NCBI RefSeq assembly: GCF_042652085.1
Contig: NZ_JBHSJF010000008.1
Location: 248,001 to 312,000, forward strand
Direction: 5' to 3'
Source of the DNA: Flaviflagellibacter deserti
GTDB taxonomy: Bacteria > Pseudomonadota > Alphaproteobacteria > Rhizobiales > Methylopilaceae
DNA: 64,000 nucleotides
Shown here one piece after another: positions 36,590 through 45,257 of this stretch; position 1 is the first letter of the stretch, and each line of letters starts with the position of its first letter. The translations under genes and the position numbers were made by a program. The notes beneath the pieces were generated by a model, which searched no databases, was not told the DNA's origin, and saw only the letters and a program-made list of their open reading frames with translations.

Positions 36590-38131
36590 TCAGCCCTCGA
36601 CGATCTTGAGCCGATCCTGGGCGGAAGCGTCCAGCTCGGCCCAATCGAGCTCCTCTTCGAGACGATAGAACGCCTCGTCGGAAATCTCGCCCTTCTGGCG
36701 TATGTCGAGGAGCACTTTGCGCTGGGCGGCGATGGCGCGAAGCCGAAGCTGGTCCTGTTCGGTGACGCCCTGCGGGTCGTCCGGATCCTGGGCGATCTTG
36801 CGCTTGGCCTGATATTCGTGGCGGACCGCTTCGGCGGAAGGGCCGGCCTTCCCGTCGAGAGCCCGCAGCGCCGCATCGAGCATGAGGACGCGGCCTCGCG
36901 AGACATCGACCGAAGTGTCGTCGCCCGCGAGCCCCAGTTTGCGGATCAGGAAGTCGACCGTCAGGCCCTGGATGACAAGGGTCCCGATGACGACGGTGAA
37001 GGCAGTCAGCACGATCAAGTCGCGCCCGGGGAAATTGTCGGGCAGCGCGAAGGCGGTGGCGAGTGTGACGAGGCCGCGCATGCCGCACCAGCCGATGAGC
37101 ACGCTTTCGCGCTTGGAGGAGACCGCGAAGTCCTGGGCGCCGTCGTCGATCCGGGCGACGAGCCAGCGGATGGTGAGCACCCAGACGAGGCGGACGATAA
37201 TGATGACGGCCAGAATGAGTAGCGCAAAGCCGACGGCGTTCCAGAATTCCGAATGCGGCAGGCGCTCGAAGATGGTGCGCGCCTGCAGGCCCATCAGCAT
37301 GAAGGCCAGGACGTTGAGGATGAAGACCGCCGCATCCCAGACCGAATAGGCGAGGATGCGGTCGCGCGTCCGTGCCAGCCGGGGTGCGGTATGGGCTAGC
37401 GTCATCGCGTATGCGACGACGGCGAGAATAGCTGACAGGTGCAGCCGTTCGGCGATAAGCCAGACGGCGAAGGTCGTGCTGAATTGAAGGATCGTCGCGC
37501 CGAGCGTCCCTGCCGTGAATGGTGCGAGACGCAGGTAGATGCGGGCGACGAGCACGCCGAAGATGACGCCGCCGGGCACCGAGATCAGCAGCGTCGGAAC
37601 CAGGCTGACCGGGCTTTCCGGCGTCGCGGCGGCAAAGGCGAGGGCGGCATTGAAGATCAGCAGCGCCGAGGCGTCGTTCAGCAGGCTCTCGCCGCGCAGG
37701 ATCGTGAGGACGCGGTGCGGCAGATCTAGCTTGCCGAAGATCGCGGCGGCCGCTGCCGCATCGGGCGGCGAGACGATGGCGCCGAGCGCGATGGCCGCGG
37801 CGATTGGCAGGCCGGCAAGGCTCCAGCCGATGACCGCAACGACGGCCGTGGTCAGCAGCACGGCGATGAAGGCCAGCGAGAACAAGGGACGCCAGTTGCG
37901 GACGAGATCGCGCGGCGACTGATCGAAGGCAGCACTGAGGAGTGCGGGCGCGATGAAGAGGGCGAGCGCGAGATGCGGCTCGATCGTGACCTGCGGCGTG
38001 CCGGGAACGGCCGCGACCGCCGCGCCCGTGACCGCGAGCATGGTCGCGTAGGGAACGTTCATCCAGCGCGCGACCTGGAGCAGCGCGACGGCGATCAGAA
38101 GAAGGATGATGGTGCTCTCGAAGAGAGCCAT
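36590..38131 (-). CDS. CPA1-family Na+/H+ antiporter
   Basis: Inner-membrane cation/proton antiporter of 513 residues with 11-12 hydrophobic segments. Core motifs of NhaP-type proteins are seen: GAIVSPPDAAAAAAIF, RGESLLNDASALLIF, GMRGLVTLATAFALP. A hydrophilic C-terminal tail of about 110 residues is rich in charged residues and may be regulatory. Transcribed with the downstream phosphatase gene, divergent from the MarR-GNAT gene. Confidence 0.92.
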   Translation of the reverse strand: MALFESTIILLLIAVALLQVARWMNVPYATMLAVTGAAVAAVPGTPQVTIEPHLALALFIAPALLSAAFDQSPRDLVRNWRPLFSLAFIAVLLTTAVVAVIGWSLAGLPIAAAIALGAIVSPPDAAAAAAIFGKLDLPHRVLTILRGESLLNDASALLIFNAALAFAAATPESPVSLVPTLLISVPGGVIFGVLVARIYLRLAPFTAGTLGATILQFSTTFAVWLIAERLHLSAILAVVAYAMTLAHTAPRLARTRDRILAYSVWDAAVFILNVLAFMLMGLQARTIFERLPHSEFWNAVGFALLILAVIIIVRLVWVLTIRWLVARIDDGAQDFAVSSKRESVLIGWCGMRGLVTLATAFALPDNFPGRDLIVLTAFTVVIGTLVIQGLTVDFLIRKLGLAGDDTSVDVSRGRVLMLDAALRALDGKAGPSAEAVRHEYQAKRKIAQDPDDPQGVTEQDQLRLRAIAAQRKVLLDIRQKGEISDEAFYRLEEELDWAELDASAQDRLKIVEG

Positions 38132-38197
38132 GCGGCGGGGGTCCAGCGGTCGTTAGAGACGTATAAAGTGGTCCTCACCCGAATTGCGAGCCTCTTC

Positions 38198-38220
38198 CTA
38201 TGTTGACTCCGGCAACATAG
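38198..38220. promoter_or_regulatory. MarR-type operator, perfect inverted repeat
   Basis: CTATGTTG (38198-38205) and CAACATAG (38213-38220) are perfect 8-bp arms around 7 nt, 32 bp before the MarR-GNAT start and 67 bp before the divergent antiporter start. Position and symmetry suit autoregulation by the adjacent MarR domain. Confidence 0.7.
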
Positions 38221-38251
38221 ACCATATCCTCCGCCCGCTTTTCGGAGTGGA

Positions 38252-39157
38252 ATGATGGAAGCGGTCGAGGAAGTCCGGCAATTCAACCGATTCTATACCA
38301 AGCTGGTCGGTTTGCTCGACGAGCATCTCGTGGAGAGCGAATACACCCTGGCCGAGGCGCGCGTTCTCTATGAGCTTGCCCGGCAGGATGCTCGGACGGC
38401 GGCCGATCTTTCGCGCGAGCTCGGCGTGGACAAGGCGCACCTCAGCCGGCTGCTTGGCCGTTTGCGCGCGGCGGGGTTGGTCGAGACCGAGACGAGCCCG
38501 CGGCATGCCAAGCACCAGCTGCTTTCGCTGACCCGTGCCGGAAGGAGCGCATTCGCATCGCTCGAACGGAGAACGGTGTCGCAGATCGAGGCATTGCTCG
38601 CGCCGCTCGACGATGCGGGACGCGAGCGGCTGACGGCTTCGATGAGGACAGTGCGCGGTCTGCTCGGCGCGGAGCCGCCGACGAAAGGCGAGGTCGCGCT
38701 GCACCCTCCGGAGCCGGGCGATTTCGGCTGGATCATCCATCGCCAGACCCTTCTTTACGCTGGAGAGCAGGGATGGGACGGAAGTTACGAGACGCTGGTC
38801 GCCGGGATCATCGGCGGGTTCGACCCTTCGGCGGATCGTGCCTGGATCGCCGAATGCCGAGGCGAGATCGTCGGTTCCATCTTCCTAATGCGCGGCGACG
38901 AACCGGGGGTGGCGAAGCTTCGTCTTCTATATGTCGAGCCGTGGGCGCGCGGGCTCGGCGTCGGTTCGCGACTGGTCGCGACCTGCATGGAGGAGGCACG
39001 GCAGCTTGGATACCGGACGTTGACGCTCTGGACGGTAAGCCTCTTGACCTCGGCCCGACGGATCTATGAGGCAAAGGGCTTCCGCCTGGTGGCGGAGGAG
39101 ACACGGTCGCGTTTCGGCACGCTCCTGACCGAGCAGACCTGGACGCTCGATCTATGA
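38252..39157 (+). CDS. Fused MarR regulator and GNAT acetyltransferase
   Basis: 301 residues with two domains. A MarR winged helix covers about 1-145 (LAEARVLYELA, DLSRELGVDKAHLSRLLGRL, wing SPRHAKHQLLSL). A GNAT N-acetyltransferase follows at about 150-300, with the acetyl-CoA loop as LGVGSRLV and KLRLLYVEPWARG, and the terminal YEAKGFRLV. Such fusions are a known family; the acetyl acceptor is unknown. GGAG lies upstream of ATG 38252; ATG 38255 is equally possible. Ends 3 bp from the convergent transporter gene. Confidence 0.92.
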   Translation: MMEAVEEVRQFNRFYTKLVGLLDEHLVESEYTLAEARVLYELARQDARTAADLSRELGVDKAHLSRLLGRLRAAGLVETETSPRHAKHQLLSLTRAGRSAFASLERRTVSQIEALLAPLDDAGRERLTASMRTVRGLLGAEPPTKGEVALHPPEPGDFGWIIHRQTLLYAGEQGWDGSYETLVAGIIGGFDPSADRAWIAECRGEIVGSIFLMRGDEPGVAKLRLLYVEPWARGLGVGSRLVATCMEEARQLGYRTLTLWTVSLLTSARRIYEAKGFRLVAEETRSRFGTLLTEQTWTLDL

Positions 39158-39160
39158 TGC

Positions 39161-40153
39161 CTATTTGTCCGGCCCCCTGAAGAAGCCCAGCATGCGAAGG
39201 AACATATAGGTCAGCGCCGAGGCCCCGATCGCGACAAAGCACGCGGCCATCGTGCCTTCGATGGAATTCGCGAACGGCAGGCCGCCGGTGTTCATGCCGA
39301 AAATGCCGGTGACGAGCGTCGCCGGCAGCAGCAAGGTCGTCATGATCGACAGGACGTAGAGGTTCTGATTGGTGCGCTGGTTGGCGCGGAGATCCAGTTC
39401 GTCGCGCAATAGCTGTGTCTGACCCTTCACCTGCATCACGTCGGCTTCGAGCGAGGCGGCGCGCTGGACGAGACGGCCGATGATCGGCTGCAACGGTTCG
39501 GGCAGGTCCTCGTCCTCGTCCAGACGGGTGAAGACGCTGTGCAGGCCATGCAGGTGGCGGCCGGCCTGGACGGCGCGGCGGCGCATCAGCGGCAGCGTGC
39601 GCGCGGCGGGCTCGCGGTCCTCCTCAAGCAGCGCGTCCTCGATCGCCTGATGCTGCCGGACGAGGTCTCGGATGACGCCGGAGACGATCTCGAATACCGC
39701 CGATGCCATGAGATTGAGGGCGGAAGAGGCAGATTTCGGCGCGTCGCCGGCATCGATGCGGGCCTTGATGACGTCGGCGCAGCGGACCGGGTGGGTGCGC
39801 GCGGTGATCATCAGGGACGGGGTCAGCGCGAAATGGATCGCGCCGGTGTGGGCGGTCTCGGGATCTTCGAACTCGCGGGTGAAATCGTGGATGACGCAGG
39901 CGATGGCACCCTGGTCGGCCCATGCGCGCTGGTCGTCGTCGCGGGAGAGCAGGATGTCGCGAGCGGTGTCAGGCAGCGGCATCGCGGCGATCAGGCGGCG
40001 GGCGCGCTCGTCGGCGAGCGAGACATGGAGCCAGCGGAAGCCGCCCGGCGGAATTTCAATCGAGGCGACGCCGCTGATGTGCGAGACCCGCCCATCGACG
40101 ACGTCGATACCCCAGATCAGGCCAGACCAGATGTCGGTCGTGACTTGGTCCAC
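39161..40153 (-). CDS. zntB: CorA/ZntB-family divalent metal transporter
   Basis: Pentameric membrane transporter, 330 residues from GTG 40153, which matches ZntB length. A large cytoplasmic alpha/beta domain is followed by a long helix and two C-terminal membrane helices with the pore signature GMN in GIFGMNTGGLPF. The GG after GMN and overall size favour ZntB (zinc) over CorA (magnesium). The frame stays open to 40300, but conservation starts near residue VDQVTTDIW. Zinc specificity is inferred. Confidence 0.85.
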   Translation of the reverse strand: MDQVTTDIWSGLIWGIDVVDGRVSHISGVASIEIPPGGFRWLHVSLADERARRLIAAMPLPDTARDILLSRDDDQRAWADQGAIACVIHDFTREFEDPETAHTGAIHFALTPSLMITARTHPVRCADVIKARIDAGDAPKSASSALNLMASAVFEIVSGVIRDLVRQHQAIEDALLEEDREPAARTLPLMRRRAVQAGRHLHGLHSVFTRLDEDEDLPEPLQPIIGRLVQRAASLEADVMQVKGQTQLLRDELDLRANQRTNQNLYVLSIMTTLLLPATLVTGIFGMNTGGLPFANSIEGTMAACFVAIGASALTYMFLRMLGFFRGPDK

Positions 40154-40317
40154 TTGTGCCCACCCGCACTCCGAAAGATCGAGAACACATAATGGAGAAC
40201 TGCCGCGCGCGCCATGGACGCCGGCAGGAGGAGAGCGGAAGCGATTCCGCATTCGTGCAGGGTGCCCAAAACGTAAGTACAAAAATCGTTGGAAAATCAA
40301 CGTCTAGAAACATGTTT

Positions 40318-40346
40318 ATTGCAGTTTTATGACAGCCAACTTATAG
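40318..40346 (+). promoter_or_regulatory. Promoter of orfA-pit with overlapping Pho box
   Basis: TTGCAG (40319-40324) and TTATAG (40341-40346) spaced by 16 nt form a sigma-70 promoter for the DUF47-Pit operon. The reverse strand over 40335-40318 reads CTGTCATAAAACTGCAAT, a Pho box with a perfect first half and 5 of 7 matches in the second. The box covers the -35 and spacer, so PhoB would be expected to block transcription, as reported for orfA-pit of Sinorhizobium meliloti. Confidence 0.7.
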
Positions 40347-40383
40347 CCAGCGCCTCCCTGTTGGCCGATCTGGATTTCCGTAC

Positions 40384-41028
40384 ATGCTGGGCTGGTTCCG
40401 AAAGCTGATGCCGAAGGAGGATCGCTTCTTCGAGCTGTTCACACAGCATTCGCTGATCCTTGTTTCGGGCGCCGAGGCCCTGCAGGGCATGCTGCTCGGC
40501 GGCGAAAAGGTGCCGCACTATTCGCGGATCATCATCGAGCGCGAGGACGAGGCCGACGAGATCACCCGGGAGGTGATGATTGCCGTTCGCCGGAGCTTCA
40601 TCACTCCATTCGACCGCAGCGATATCCAGAGTCTGATCCAGTCGATGGATGACGCGATCGACCAGATGAAGAAGACCGTGAAGGCGACGCAGCTCTTCGA
40701 GGTCACCGAGTTCGACCCGATGATGGCAGCGATGGGCGATACGATCGCCGAAGCAGCCCGGTTGACGGCCAAGGCCGTTCCGTTGCTGAACCATGTCGGC
40801 GCCAATGCCGCCCAATTGAACCACCTCGCTGAGCAGGTGACGATCATCGAGGGCCGCGCCGACGATCTGCATGAGGAGGGGCTGAAGGCGCTCTTCCTCG
40901 CCCATCGCGACGGCAATGCGATGCCCTACGTCATAGGTTCCGAGATCTACGGCAATCTCGAACGGGTAATGGACCGGTTCGAGGACGTGGCCAACGAGAT
41001 CAGCGCCATCGTCATCGAGAACGTCTAG
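40384..41028 (+). CDS. DUF47 PhoU-like Pit accessory protein
   Basis: Helical PhoU-like protein of 214 residues (DUF47), the OrfA partner that precedes pit in rhizobia. The N-terminus MLGWFRKLMPKEDRFFELF and central SRIIIEREDEADEITREV with acidic metal-binding patches are typical. It probably modulates the low-affinity phosphate transporter encoded 3 bp downstream. It is under the promoter with the overlapping Pho box. Confidence 0.93.
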   Translation: MLGWFRKLMPKEDRFFELFTQHSLILVSGAEALQGMLLGGEKVPHYSRIIIEREDEADEITREVMIAVRRSFITPFDRSDIQSLIQSMDDAIDQMKKTVKATQLFEVTEFDPMMAAMGDTIAEAARLTAKAVPLLNHVGANAAQLNHLAEQVTIIEGRADDLHEEGLKALFLAHRDGNAMPYVIGSEIYGNLERVMDRFEDVANEISAIVIENV

Positions 41029-41031
41029 CGG

Positions 41032-42039
41032 ATGGGCGATATCATTCTCGCCACGCCGGTGCTTTTCGCGCTGATCGGCGTCGCGCTTCTCTTCGACTTC
41101 CTGAACGGCCTGCACGACGCCGCGAACTCGATCGCGACGATCGTCTCCACCCGGGTGCTGCGGCCCCGATACGCGGTGTTCTGGGCGGCGTTCTTCAACT
41201 TCATTGCCTTCCTGTTCTTCGGCCTGCATGTCGCGCAGACGCTCGGCACCGGCATCATCGATCCCGGCATCGTCGATCCGGCGGTGATCTTCGCGGCGTT
41301 GGTCGGTGCGATCGTCTGGAATGTCGTGACCTGGCTGCTCGGCATTCCCTCGTCGAGCTCGCATGCGCTGATCGGAGGATTGGTCGGCGCGGGCGTGGCG
41401 AAAGCGGGTGGTGGGGCCGTCGTCGCCGCCGGGCTCCTGAAGACGAGCTTCGCCATCGTGCTGTCGCCGATGACGGGCTTCGTGCTTGCACTGGCGCTGG
41501 TCCTGATCGTTTCCTGGATATTCGTCCGGCAAACCCCATATGCGGTCGACAGTACGTTCCGCGTCCTGCAATTCGTCTCGGCCTCGCTCTATTCGCTGGG
41601 GCACGGTGGCAACGACGCCCAGAAGACGATGGGCATCATCGCCGTGCTGCTCTATTCGCAGGGGCAACTCGGCTCGGAGTTCCATGTGCCACTGTGGGTC
41701 GTCCTGACTTGCCAGGCGGCGATGGCGCTCGGCACGCTCTGCGGCGGCTGGCGCATCGTTCATACGATGGGATCGAAGATCACCCGGCTGACGCCGATGC
41801 AGGGGTTCTGCGCCGAAACCGGCGGCGCGATCACTTTGTTCATGGCTACGGGACTCGGTATTCCCGTATCGACAACCCATACGATTACCGGCGCTATCAT
41901 CGGTGTGGGCGCCGCCAGGCGAATGACTGCGGTCCGCTGGGGCGTGGCGCGCCATATTGTTGTGGCTTGGGTGCTGACACTACCGGCGGCGGCTGTGATC
42001 GCTGCCGGGTCGTATATTATAGTAGACAAATTGAGTTGA
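41032..42039 (+). CDS. pit: Low-affinity inorganic phosphate transporter Pit
   Basis: Inner-membrane PiT-family transporter of 335 residues, proton- or cation-coupled phosphate uptake. Both halves carry the PiT signature: FDFLNGLHDAANSIATIVST and GHGGNDAQKTMGII; the SSSSHALIGGLVGAG and PVSTTHTITGAI repeats are also present. It forms an operon with the DUF47 gene. Length equals that of rhizobial Pit proteins. Confidence 0.95.
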   Translation: MGDIILATPVLFALIGVALLFDFLNGLHDAANSIATIVSTRVLRPRYAVFWAAFFNFIAFLFFGLHVAQTLGTGIIDPGIVDPAVIFAALVGAIVWNVVTWLLGIPSSSSHALIGGLVGAGVAKAGGGAVVAAGLLKTSFAIVLSPMTGFVLALALVLIVSWIFVRQTPYAVDSTFRVLQFVSASLYSLGHGGNDAQKTMGIIAVLLYSQGQLGSEFHVPLWVVLTCQAAMALGTLCGGWRIVHTMGSKITRLTPMQGFCAETGGAITLFMATGLGIPVSTTHTITGAIIGVGAARRMTAVRWGVARHIVVAWVLTLPAAAVIAAGSYIIVDKLS

Positions 42040-42093
42040 ACCGCTCTCGGCGATTCGTCTGCGTGCCATGTTTTTGAGGTGACCCGCCAATTG

Positions 42094-42513
42094 ATGCCTG
42101 AGCCTACCCCCGAACCGCTGCACCAGATCGGTGCGCTGCCCATCCAGAAGGAGGGCGGGCGCATTCGCGTGCTCCTCGTCACGACGCGGACGACCCGGCG
42201 GTGGACCATCCCGAAGGGCTGGCCGATGAAGGGGCTCAAGGATCACGAGGCGGCCGCGCAGGAAGCGCTGGAAGAGGCCGGCATCGAGGGCAGGATCGAG
42301 AAGGATGCGCTCGGTACCTACCTCTACTGGAAGAGGCGCGAGACGCATTTCGATCTCTGTCAGGTCACCGTGTATCTGATGAAGGTCGAGAAGGACCTCA
42401 ACAATTATCGGGAGCAGGACGAGCGGGAGAAGCGCTGGTTCGAGATCGAGGAGGCCGCGCTTCTCGTCGAGCCCGAGCTTTCGAGCCTGATCCTCGGCCT
42501 GTCGGGAAAATAG
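42094..42513 (+). CDS. NUDIX hydrolase, diphosphoinositol-polyphosphatase-like
   Basis: Nucleoside-diphosphate-linked hydrolase of 139 residues. The NUDIX helix is GWPMKGLKDHEAAAQEALEEAGI; relative to GX5EX7REUXEEXGU, the first Glu is Leu and the Arg is Gln, but the catalytic E-x-x-EE part is intact. The WTIPKGWPMKGLKDHEAA context is typical of a rhizobial subfamily near DIPP/MutT. ATG 42094 lies 12 nt after GAGGTGA; GTG 42079 is an alternative start. Substrate unknown. Confidence 0.85.
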   Translation: MPEPTPEPLHQIGALPIQKEGGRIRVLLVTTRTTRRWTIPKGWPMKGLKDHEAAAQEALEEAGIEGRIEKDALGTYLYWKRRETHFDLCQVTVYLMKVEKDLNNYREQDEREKRWFEIEEAALLVEPELSSLILGLSGK

Positions 42514-42546
42514 CAAGCGCGTGGCCGAAGCCGCGCGCTTGCTATT
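42509..42546. terminator. Bidirectional hairpin between convergent genes
   Basis: AATAGCAAGCGCG (42509-42521) is perfectly complementary to CGCGCTTGCTATT (42534-42546), a 13-bp stem with a 12-nt loop. On the minus strand TTTT follows, so it serves the VOC gene; it overlaps the NUDIX stop codon and may also end that transcript. Confidence 0.75.
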
Positions 42547-42557
42547 GCGAGGCTGGT

Positions 42558-42965
42558 TCAGCCCGCCGGGATCGCGCTCTCGTCCATGTAGAAGACCTCC
42601 CAGGAATGACCGTCGAGATCCTGGAACGAGTGCTGGTACATGAAGCCGTAATCCTTGGGCTCCGCATAAAGCGAGCCGCCGGCCGCGACGGCCTTCTTCA
42701 CGATCTCGTCGACCTGCTCCCGGCTGTCGAACGATAGCGCGGTCAGCACCTCGGTTGCTTTCGACGTGTCGCAGATCTCCTTCGGCGTGAACTGCTTGAA
42801 CTTCTCGTGGGTGAGGAGCATCGCGTAGATATCGTCCGAGATGACGAGGCACGCTGCGGTCTCGTCGGTGAACTGGAGGTTGAACGACCAGCCCAGCGCC
42901 TTGAAGAAGTCCATCGACTTCGAGAGGTCCTTCACCGGCAGGTTCACGAAAATCTTCATCGGCAT
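42558..42965 (-). CDS. VOC (glyoxalase/bleomycin-resistance fold) protein
   Basis: 135-residue vicinal-oxygen-chelate protein with one paired beta-alpha-beta3 unit: KIFVNLPVKDLSKSMDFFKALGW at the N-terminus region and FQDLDGHSWEVFYMD at the C-terminus. It belongs to the PhnB-like predicted lactoylglutathione-lyase group; substrate unknown. ATG 42965 with GGAG about 7 nt upstream. Downstream of the MarR gene on the same strand, so possibly under its control. Confidence 0.87.
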   Translation of the reverse strand: MPMKIFVNLPVKDLSKSMDFFKALGWSFNLQFTDETAACLVISDDIYAMLLTHEKFKQFTPKEICDTSKATEVLTALSFDSREQVDEIVKKAVAAGGSLYAEPKDYGFMYQHSFQDLDGHSWEVFYMDESAIPAG

Positions 42966-43015
42966 GCGTTTCTCCTGGTCTGACTGCGGTTGGATAGCTG
43001 AGGGAAATGGCGCGG

Positions 43016-43492
43016 CTAGGACAGCGCGCGGAGATCATCGCGAAGCAATTCAGGGTCACCACCCGGAAGCTCCGATTCAACGGCCGCATGGGTCGCTTGC
43101 CAGATCGGCACCGCGCGCGCGAGCAGCGCTTGGCCGGCCTCGGTCAGCCTGAGAAGCCGGCCGCGCTTGTCCTTGGGATCGACCGAAATCGTAAGAAGCC
43201 CTCGGCGCTCCAGCGGCTTGAGCGCCGCCGTCAGCGTGGTGCGGTCCATTGCGAGCAACTCCGCGACCGGCGCCATGGAGGGCGGATGAGGGCGGTTCAA
43301 GGACATCAGCAGCGAGAACTGGCCGTTGGTGAGTCCGACCGGCTTGAGCGCGACGTCGAACCGCCTGCCCAGCGCCCGCGCCGCCCGCTGGACGTGCAGG
43401 CACAGGCAACAATCTCTTACGAGGAGCGTTGTTTCGAACGGAACCGTGCCCGCGTGTCCGGATGCCTCGGCCGGACGGGTGTGTTTTGACAT
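43016..43492 (-). CDS. MarR-family regulator with cysteine cluster
   Basis: 158-residue MarR repressor: VGLTNGQFSLLMSL, the recognition helix PVAELLAMDRTTLTAALKPL and wing DPKDKRGRLLRL. The first helix carries three nearby cysteines (LVRDCCLCLHVQRAARALG), a pattern shared by a thiol- or electrophile-responsive MarR subgroup. The start codon lies within an inverted repeat that is also the promoter region of the divergent VOC-DUF899 genes, so it likely represses itself and them. Confidence 0.92.
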   Translation of the reverse strand: MSKHTRPAEASGHAGTVPFETTLLVRDCCLCLHVQRAARALGRRFDVALKPVGLTNGQFSLLMSLNRPHPPSMAPVAELLAMDRTTLTAALKPLERRGLLTISVDPKDKRGRLLRLTEAGQALLARAVPIWQATHAAVESELPGGDPELLRDDLRALS

Positions 43493-43511
43493 ACCATAAA
43501 TATGTTGGTAT
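43491..43511. promoter_or_regulatory. MarR operator in divergent promoter
   Basis: ATACCA (43491-43496) and TGGTAT (43506-43511) are perfect 6-bp arms with 9 nt between, and the left arm covers the MarR start codon. AT-rich compared with the surroundings. Expected site of the adjacent repressor. Confidence 0.7.
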
Positions 43512-43572
43512 CAACCTATTTAGTCAAGCAGCACCGCATCGAAGCGGCGCCTTAATCACAGGAGAGGGCGTG

Positions 43573-44382
43573 ATGGCGATCAAAGACGGCACCTTCATCT
43601 GGCACGAGCTGATGACGACCGATACCGCGGCAGCGCAGAAGTTTTATGGCGATGTCGTCGGCTGGACGTTCAAGAGTCCGCCGCCCGGAATGGGCATGCC
43701 AGACGTTCCCTATACGCTCATCTCGACAAACGGTCAGGACGTGGGCGGGATGATGGCCCAGTCCGACACCTGCGGCGGTGGCGAGGCCAAGCCCGGCTGG
43801 CTCGGCTCGGTAAAGGTCGATGATGTCGATGCGACCGCCGCGAAGGTGAAGGACCTCGGTGGCATGATCTATTACGAGCCGACCGACATTCCTGGTGTCG
43901 GCCGGTTCGCGATCGCCGGCGATCCCGGCGGCGGCACGATCTGCCTGCTCAAGATCGATGGCATGCCTGACAAGGATCCGGACCCGAACGGCCAGATGGC
44001 GATCGGCCATACCGGCTGGAACGAGCTGCATTCCACCGATTGGGAGAAGTCGTTCGGCTTTTTCCAGAAGATGTTCGGCTGGACGAAAAGCACGGCGATG
44101 GATATGGGCCCGATGGGCACCTACCAGCTGTTTGCGACCGACGGCAAAACCGGCGACGACGCCCGGGCCGTGGGCGGCATGATGACCAAGATGCCGGAAA
44201 TCCCGATGCCGGGCTGGCTTTTCTACTTCAATGTCGATGCGATCGACGCCGCGATCGACCGGGTCAAGGCGGGCGGCGGTGAGGTCCTGATGGGTCCGCA
44301 CGAAGTGCCCGGCGGCGCCTGGATCATCCAGGGTCGCGATCCCCAGGGCGCGATGTTCGCGCTCGTTTCGACAAAGCGCTGA
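43573..44382 (+). CDS. Two-domain VOC family protein
   Basis: 269 residues with two VOC units: residues 1-130 (GTFIWHELMTTDTAAAQKFY, GDPGGGTICLLKI) and 140-269 (TGWNELHSTDWEKSFGFFQ, DPQGAMFALVS). It resembles the CFP-30B-like group of hydroxylase-annotated glyoxalase-fold proteins. ATG 43573 has GGAGAGG upstream; the frame extends further but across the MarR operator. First gene of a pair with DUF899, controlled by the divergent MarR by inference. Enzymatic role unknown. Confidence 0.9.
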   Translation: MAIKDGTFIWHELMTTDTAAAQKFYGDVVGWTFKSPPPGMGMPDVPYTLISTNGQDVGGMMAQSDTCGGGEAKPGWLGSVKVDDVDATAAKVKDLGGMIYYEPTDIPGVGRFAIAGDPGGGTICLLKIDGMPDKDPDPNGQMAIGHTGWNELHSTDWEKSFGFFQKMFGWTKSTAMDMGPMGTYQLFATDGKTGDDARAVGGMMTKMPEIPMPGWLFYFNVDAIDAAIDRVKAGGGEVLMGPHEVPGGAWIIQGRDPQGAMFALVSTKR

Positions 44383-44410
44383 GGAAGACAATTCGACAGG
44401 GAGGACCGTG

Positions 44411-45139
44411 ATGAACCATCAGATCGTTTCCCGCGAAGACTGGCTCACGGCACGTAGGGCGCTCCTCGCCCGCGAGAAGGAAGCGACGCATCTGCGTGAT
44501 GCGATCAATGCCGAGCGGCTGGCGTTGCCATGGGTCAAGGTCGACAAGAACTATTCGTTCGAAACGCCGGCCGGCCGGAAAAGCCTGGCCGAGCTGTTCG
44601 ACGGGCGTAGCCAGCTCGTCGTCTACCACTTCATGTACGGACCGGATTGGGAGGCGGGCTGCCCCGGCTGCTCGTTCCTGGCCGACCATCTCGACGGCAC
44701 GTTGCCGCATCTGAACCATCACGACGTGACTTTGGTCGCGGTCTCGCGCGCGCCGTTGCCGAAAATCGAAGCCTACAAGAAGCGTATGGACTGGCACTTC
44801 CCGTGGGTGTCGTCGGTCGGCTCCGACTTCAACCACGATTTCCACGTCTCGTTCAGCGACGACGAGATGAAAGGCGATCAGGTCTCATACAATTTCACGA
44901 GGATCCCGGTGAAGGACGCCGCTCCGGAGCTGCCGGGCCTGAGTTCCTTCTACCGCGACGAGAAAGGACAAGTGTTCCACACCTATTCCAGCTATGCGCG
45001 CGGGCCGGAGGAATTGATCGGTACGTACATGGTGCTCGATCGCGCTCCGAAGGGCCGGAACGAGGAAGAGGTCATGGACTGGATGCGCAGGCACGATGAA
45101 TACGAAGAGGCGCCGAAGGCGCAGTCCTGCTGCGCCTGA
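44411..45139 (+). CDS. DUF899 thioredoxin-fold protein
   Basis: 242-residue DUF899 protein, a thioredoxin-like fold. The family N-terminus (VSREDWLTARRALLAREKE), the peroxiredoxin-like YHFMYGPDWEAGCPGCSF with a CPGC motif, and the terminal VLDRAPKGRNE are present; a CCA tail follows. Presumed redox function. The start is ATG 44411, after GGGAGG; it lies 28 bp after the VOC gene. Confidence 0.9.
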   Translation: MNHQIVSREDWLTARRALLAREKEATHLRDAINAERLALPWVKVDKNYSFETPAGRKSLAELFDGRSQLVVYHFMYGPDWEAGCPGCSFLADHLDGTLPHLNHHDVTLVAVSRAPLPKIEAYKKRMDWHFPWVSSVGSDFNHDFHVSFSDDEMKGDQVSYNFTRIPVKDAAPELPGLSSFYRDEKGQVFHTYSSYARGPEELIGTYMVLDRAPKGRNEEEVMDWMRRHDEYEEAPKAQSCCA

Positions 45140-45257
45140 ACTTTTACTGTTCCCCGGACAAATGTGCATATCGCGCGCCGATCCGGGGCCCAGCGCATGA
45201 GCGCGCCGCAGGCGCTCTTTGGAGAGACAGTGCGGCGTCGCCGCCAATGAACGCTGG

